Positions 48,302 through 50,721 of a DNA stretch of 50,721 nt are shown here, piece by piece. The position numbers and the translations under genes were made by a program. Below the pieces are notes generated by a model that saw only the letters and a list, made by a program, of their open reading frames with translations, ran no database searches and was not told the origin of the DNA. The stretch is from Marivirga sp. Lineage in GTDB: Bacteria > Bacteroidota > Bacteroidia > Cytophagales > Cyclobacteriaceae. The DNA lies in assembly GCF_024636815.1 (NCBI RefSeq), contig NZ_JAGXGF010000161.1:1-50721 (forward strand), written 5' to 3'. Position 1 is the stretch's first letter; every line of letters starts with the position of its first letter.

Positions 48302-50230
48302 ATGGCAGAAAAAAATTCTCAAGAAAACCAGCATAAGAAGAAATCTTCGGTTAACAAATATATCCGTGTAGATTTTAAAACCCTCCAAGGAAGAATCACT
48401 ATTGGTTTTTTATTGATGGGAGCTTTTGCCATTATCATGTTGATTAGCAGTAATTATTCATGGAACAAACAAATAAATAAAGGAAAGGAATTAATTGCGC
48501 TCAACAAAAATAGTAGCAGACTTGCTGCTGAAATTCAGCAGCTAGTTGATTTAACCACCATATTATCATTTCGATATATGAGTACAGAGGATGAATTCTT
48601 CAAAAATGATATAGAAAACCGCTGGTTTAATGACATATATCCAAAAGTAGATGAGTTAGATAGTTTAGTAAGAGAATTTGGTGATCAAGATGTGATTGCC
48701 TTCACAGAAGAATTGAATGCCCATTTACCAAAAATCAAAAGCAAGCAAAAAGAAGCTACTTCTGATTTGAGTTATGACAAATTAAATAGAGAAGAAGTCA
48801 TTGATGATATAATGCATTTGACTTTTCTGATTAATAATATCAAAAAAGAATTGGCAAAATCTGAGAACCAATCAATTCAAAGTATAGAAGAAGCAGAAAG
48901 TAATATTCCGGTGATGCTCAGCATTGAATTTATCATTGCTTTCATCATCAGTACAATTATTGCGCTCTACATTATCCGTTCTGTCTTATTAAGAATCAAA
49001 TACTTAAAAGTCAACATTCGTGAACTTGCGCATGGAAACCTTCCTGAGGAAATGAATGAATCGGAAGATGAATTGAACTCCATAATAAAAGCTATTAATG
49101 AACTGACCACAAACCTAAAAGGAATCACAAGATTTGCTGATGAGGTTGGGAAAGGAGATTTTAGTACTGACATCACAGTATTCGAAAATCAAGGTCATTT
49201 AGGACAATCTTTGGCAGAAATGCGCAATAAACTTCAGAATGTAGCGGAACAGGATAAAAGACGAGTATGGTTTAATGAAGGGATTGCAAAATTTGGAGAT
49301 ATACTCCGTAAAAATGATGATAATATAGAAGACTTGTCTGCTAATTTAATATCAGAATTAGTAGAATATACTGACTCTATTCAGGGTTCGCTTTTCATAG
49401 TAAATAAAGAGGATGAACAAAATATTAAGATTGTTCTCAAAGGTGCATATGCTTTCCACAGACAAAAATTCTTAGAAAAAGAATTGGCTCCTGGACAAGG
49501 ATTGGTAGGACAATGTTATTTAGAAAAAGAATATATCTATTTATCTGAAATTCCTGAGAATTATGTTTCTATTCGATCTGGATTGGGCGAAGCAAATCCA
49601 ACACACATTTTGATAAGTCCAATGAAATTGAATGAAGAAGTATTCGGCATCATTGAATTAGCTTCTTTCCACCCTTATGAAAATTATCATACTGAATTTA
49701 TTGAAAAAGTTGGGGAAAGTATAGCTTCCGCTATTCAAGGCTTGCAAGTTTCATTAGAGACTAAAAAATTGTTGGAAGAGTCTCAAATGAAAGCTGAGCA
49801 ATTGCAAGCACAGGAAGAAGAAATGAGGCAAAATGCAGAGGAATTAGAAGCTACACAAGAGGAAATGGAAAGACAAAGCCGAGAAATGGGAGCTTTCAAT
49901 CAAGCCGTTAGCATTTCAACTATGGTAGCTGAATTTGGTAAAAATGGTGAAATATTGGATATCAATAGCCAATTAGAACTGCAAACAGGCTGGAATAGTG
50001 ATGATTTAATTAACTTAGACAGAAAAAAATTATTTTTAGATGAAGAAGATGTTGATTGGAAACAAACTTGGATTGACATCACAGACAATATGTCAATGAG
50101 CAAATCAGCTAAATTGATTAACAAACAAGGGCAAGAGATGCCTATCATTGCGCATTGCATGCCTGTTTCTGATGAACATGGAAATGCAGTGAAAATTGCT
50201 TGCATATTTATCAAGAAAGAGAAATTTTAA
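48302..50230 (+). CDS. Membrane sensor protein with HAMP, GAF and PAS domains, no output domain seen
   Basis: 642 residues. TM1 at 32-52, periplasmic helical domain about 53-202, TM2 at 203-228, HAMP-like helices 229-312 (LRIKYLKVNIRELAHGNLPEE), GAF 330-482 (APGQGLVGQCYLEKEYIYL; FGIIELASFHPYE), a coiled coil 483-530 (EEEMRQNAEELEATQEEMER), then PAS 535-640 (GAFNQAVSISTMVAEFGKNG). It has no histidine kinase, GGDEF or methyl-accepting segment and stops just after the PAS core. It may signal by binding partners, or its 3' part may be lost: the next DNA is a decayed ligase gene. Confidence 0.85.
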   Translation: MAEKNSQENQHKKKSSVNKYIRVDFKTLQGRITIGFLLMGAFAIIMLISSNYSWNKQINKGKELIALNKNSSRLAAEIQQLVDLTTILSFRYMSTEDEFFKNDIENRWFNDIYPKVDELDSLVREFGDQDVIAFTEELNAHLPKIKSKQKEATSDLSYDKLNREEVIDDIMHLTFLINNIKKELAKSENQSIQSIEEAESNIPVMLSIEFIIAFIISTIIALYIIRSVLLRIKYLKVNIRELAHGNLPEEMNESEDELNSIIKAINELTTNLKGITRFADEVGKGDFSTDITVFENQGHLGQSLAEMRNKLQNVAEQDKRRVWFNEGIAKFGDILRKNDDNIEDLSANLISELVEYTDSIQGSLFIVNKEDEQNIKIVLKGAYAFHRQKFLEKELAPGQGLVGQCYLEKEYIYLSEIPENYVSIRSGLGEANPTHILISPMKLNEEVFGIIELASFHPYENYHTEFIEKVGESIASAIQGLQVSLETKKLLEESQMKAEQLQAQEEEMRQNAEELEATQEEMERQSREMGAFNQAVSISTMVAEFGKNGEILDINSQLELQTGWNSDDLINLDRKKLFLDEEDVDWKQTWIDITDNMSMSKSAKLINKQGQEMPIIAHCMPVSDEHGNAVKIACIFIKKEKF

Positions 50231-50277
50231 GAACATAATAAAATTGGAGCTGTTATAGAATTCTTAAAGGATACAAC

Positions 50278-50564
50278 TTGAAAGAATTTGCACAACTCAT
50301 AACATCACTTGATCAAAGCAATAAAACCAATGATAAGGTTAGTGCCTTACAAAACTATTTCCGGACAGCTGATGACCAAGATAAAATATGGACATTGGCA
50401 CTTTTCAAGCATCGGAAACCTAAAAAGGACCATAAATAGGTCATGATAAAAAATGGAAAAATGAGGGGCTTATAGTACCAGAATGGCTTGCTCAGAAAAC
50501 CTACTGCGTAGTAGTTTACTTAGCAGAAACCATTGGACTTTGGACTATTGTTTGCATGGAGTGA
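50278..50564 (+). pseudogene. Remnant of an ATP-dependent DNA ligase
   Basis: From TTG 50278 a frame reads LKEFAQLITSLDQSNKTNDK, then ALQNYFRTADDQDKIWTLAL and FKHRKPKK, ending at TAG 50437-50439. This matches the N-terminus of the ATP-dependent ligases found beside ligase-associated helicases (typical FAQLI..LD.TNKTNEKV..L..YF). A second frame (about 50439-50564) continues with EWLAQKTYCVVVYLAETIGL, like the expected WLFEESYHVVGDLAETIAL. Frameshifts and stops separate the pieces, and the AMP-binding lysine motif is absent: a decayed gene. Confidence 0.6.
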
Positions 50565-50721
50565 AGAGTGAAATCAAAAAAAATCAGTATCTCGAAATTA
50601 ATGTATAAGAAAACGGTTATCCTCTCTCCGCTTGTCTATCTGATTATATTAGAAAAGATGATAGAAAAATTGCATCGAAACCATAGAGGAGAGGGCACCG
50701 AAAATACAGATACAATTAGAA
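50565..50721. other. Window end, no gene recognised
   Basis: Short frames only. CCTCTCTCCGC and its near-reverse GAGGAGAGGGC occur about 60 bp apart. May hold further decayed ligase sequence, but I could not read any family motif. Confidence 0.3.

Overview
The window is about 50.7 kb of AT-rich DNA from a Bacteroidetes chromosome, most probably order Cytophagales (a Marivirga-like marine gliding bacterium; the genus is inference). Support: a MurF-alanine racemase fusion, a Lacal_2735-type small protein, a lipoprotein/TonB-receptor operon, the gene order lptE - Lys/Thr-rich protein - secG, and promoters with the Bacteroidetes -7 element TAnnTTTG. I saw no rRNA or tRNA gene, CRISPR array, prophage or intact insertion sequence.

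Layout. 1-4964 (minus strand): a partial secreted protein, the murF-alr fusion, a SPOR-domain protein and fumC. 5150-5311: a tiny secreted ORF. 5559-11762: a four-gene operon (DUF4856 lipoprotein, imelysin-like lipoprotein, HTTM membrane protein, FecA-like TonB receptor) behind a clear promoter with three TTTAGA-N5-TCTAAA operator-like sites. This is the best candidate for a poorly described system, probably iron or metal acquisition. 11909-12315: a 263-bp MITE-like element full of nested hairpins, lying against the 3' remnant of a RelE/ParE-type toxin gene. 12454-30873: mostly minus-strand metabolism and housekeeping: class II aldolase, FadH, MenC, KatG, ArsC-like, HslV, PDH E2, OmpH/Skp, rhomboid, HDAC-like deacylase, a run of small lineage-specific genes, FabH and gamma-carbonic anhydrase. 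DinB-like and MsrA genes are on the plus strand.

30994-38096 (plus strand): a YceI lipoprotein, pabB, then the tightly packed unit miaB - sigma-54-type AAA+ regulator - lptE - Lys/Thr-rich protein - secG, which joins tRNA modification, outer-membrane biogenesis and secretion. 38601-42556 (minus strand): phosphoesterase, phosphohexomutase and HPPD. 42717-50230 (plus strand): a conserved acidic protein, a membrane pyrophosphatase, a frameshifted zinc-metalloprotease lipoprotein, a small lipoprotein and a HAMP-GAF-PAS membrane protein with no visible output domain. A decayed ATP-dependent DNA ligase remnant follows at 50278-50564.

Intergenic DNA is rich in palindromes: a perfect 50-bp palindrome at 43201-43250, hairpins at 41284-41402, and a composite inverted repeat at 39166-39329. 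Many gene ends carry clear intrinsic terminators. Several genes appear to begin with TTG or GTG.
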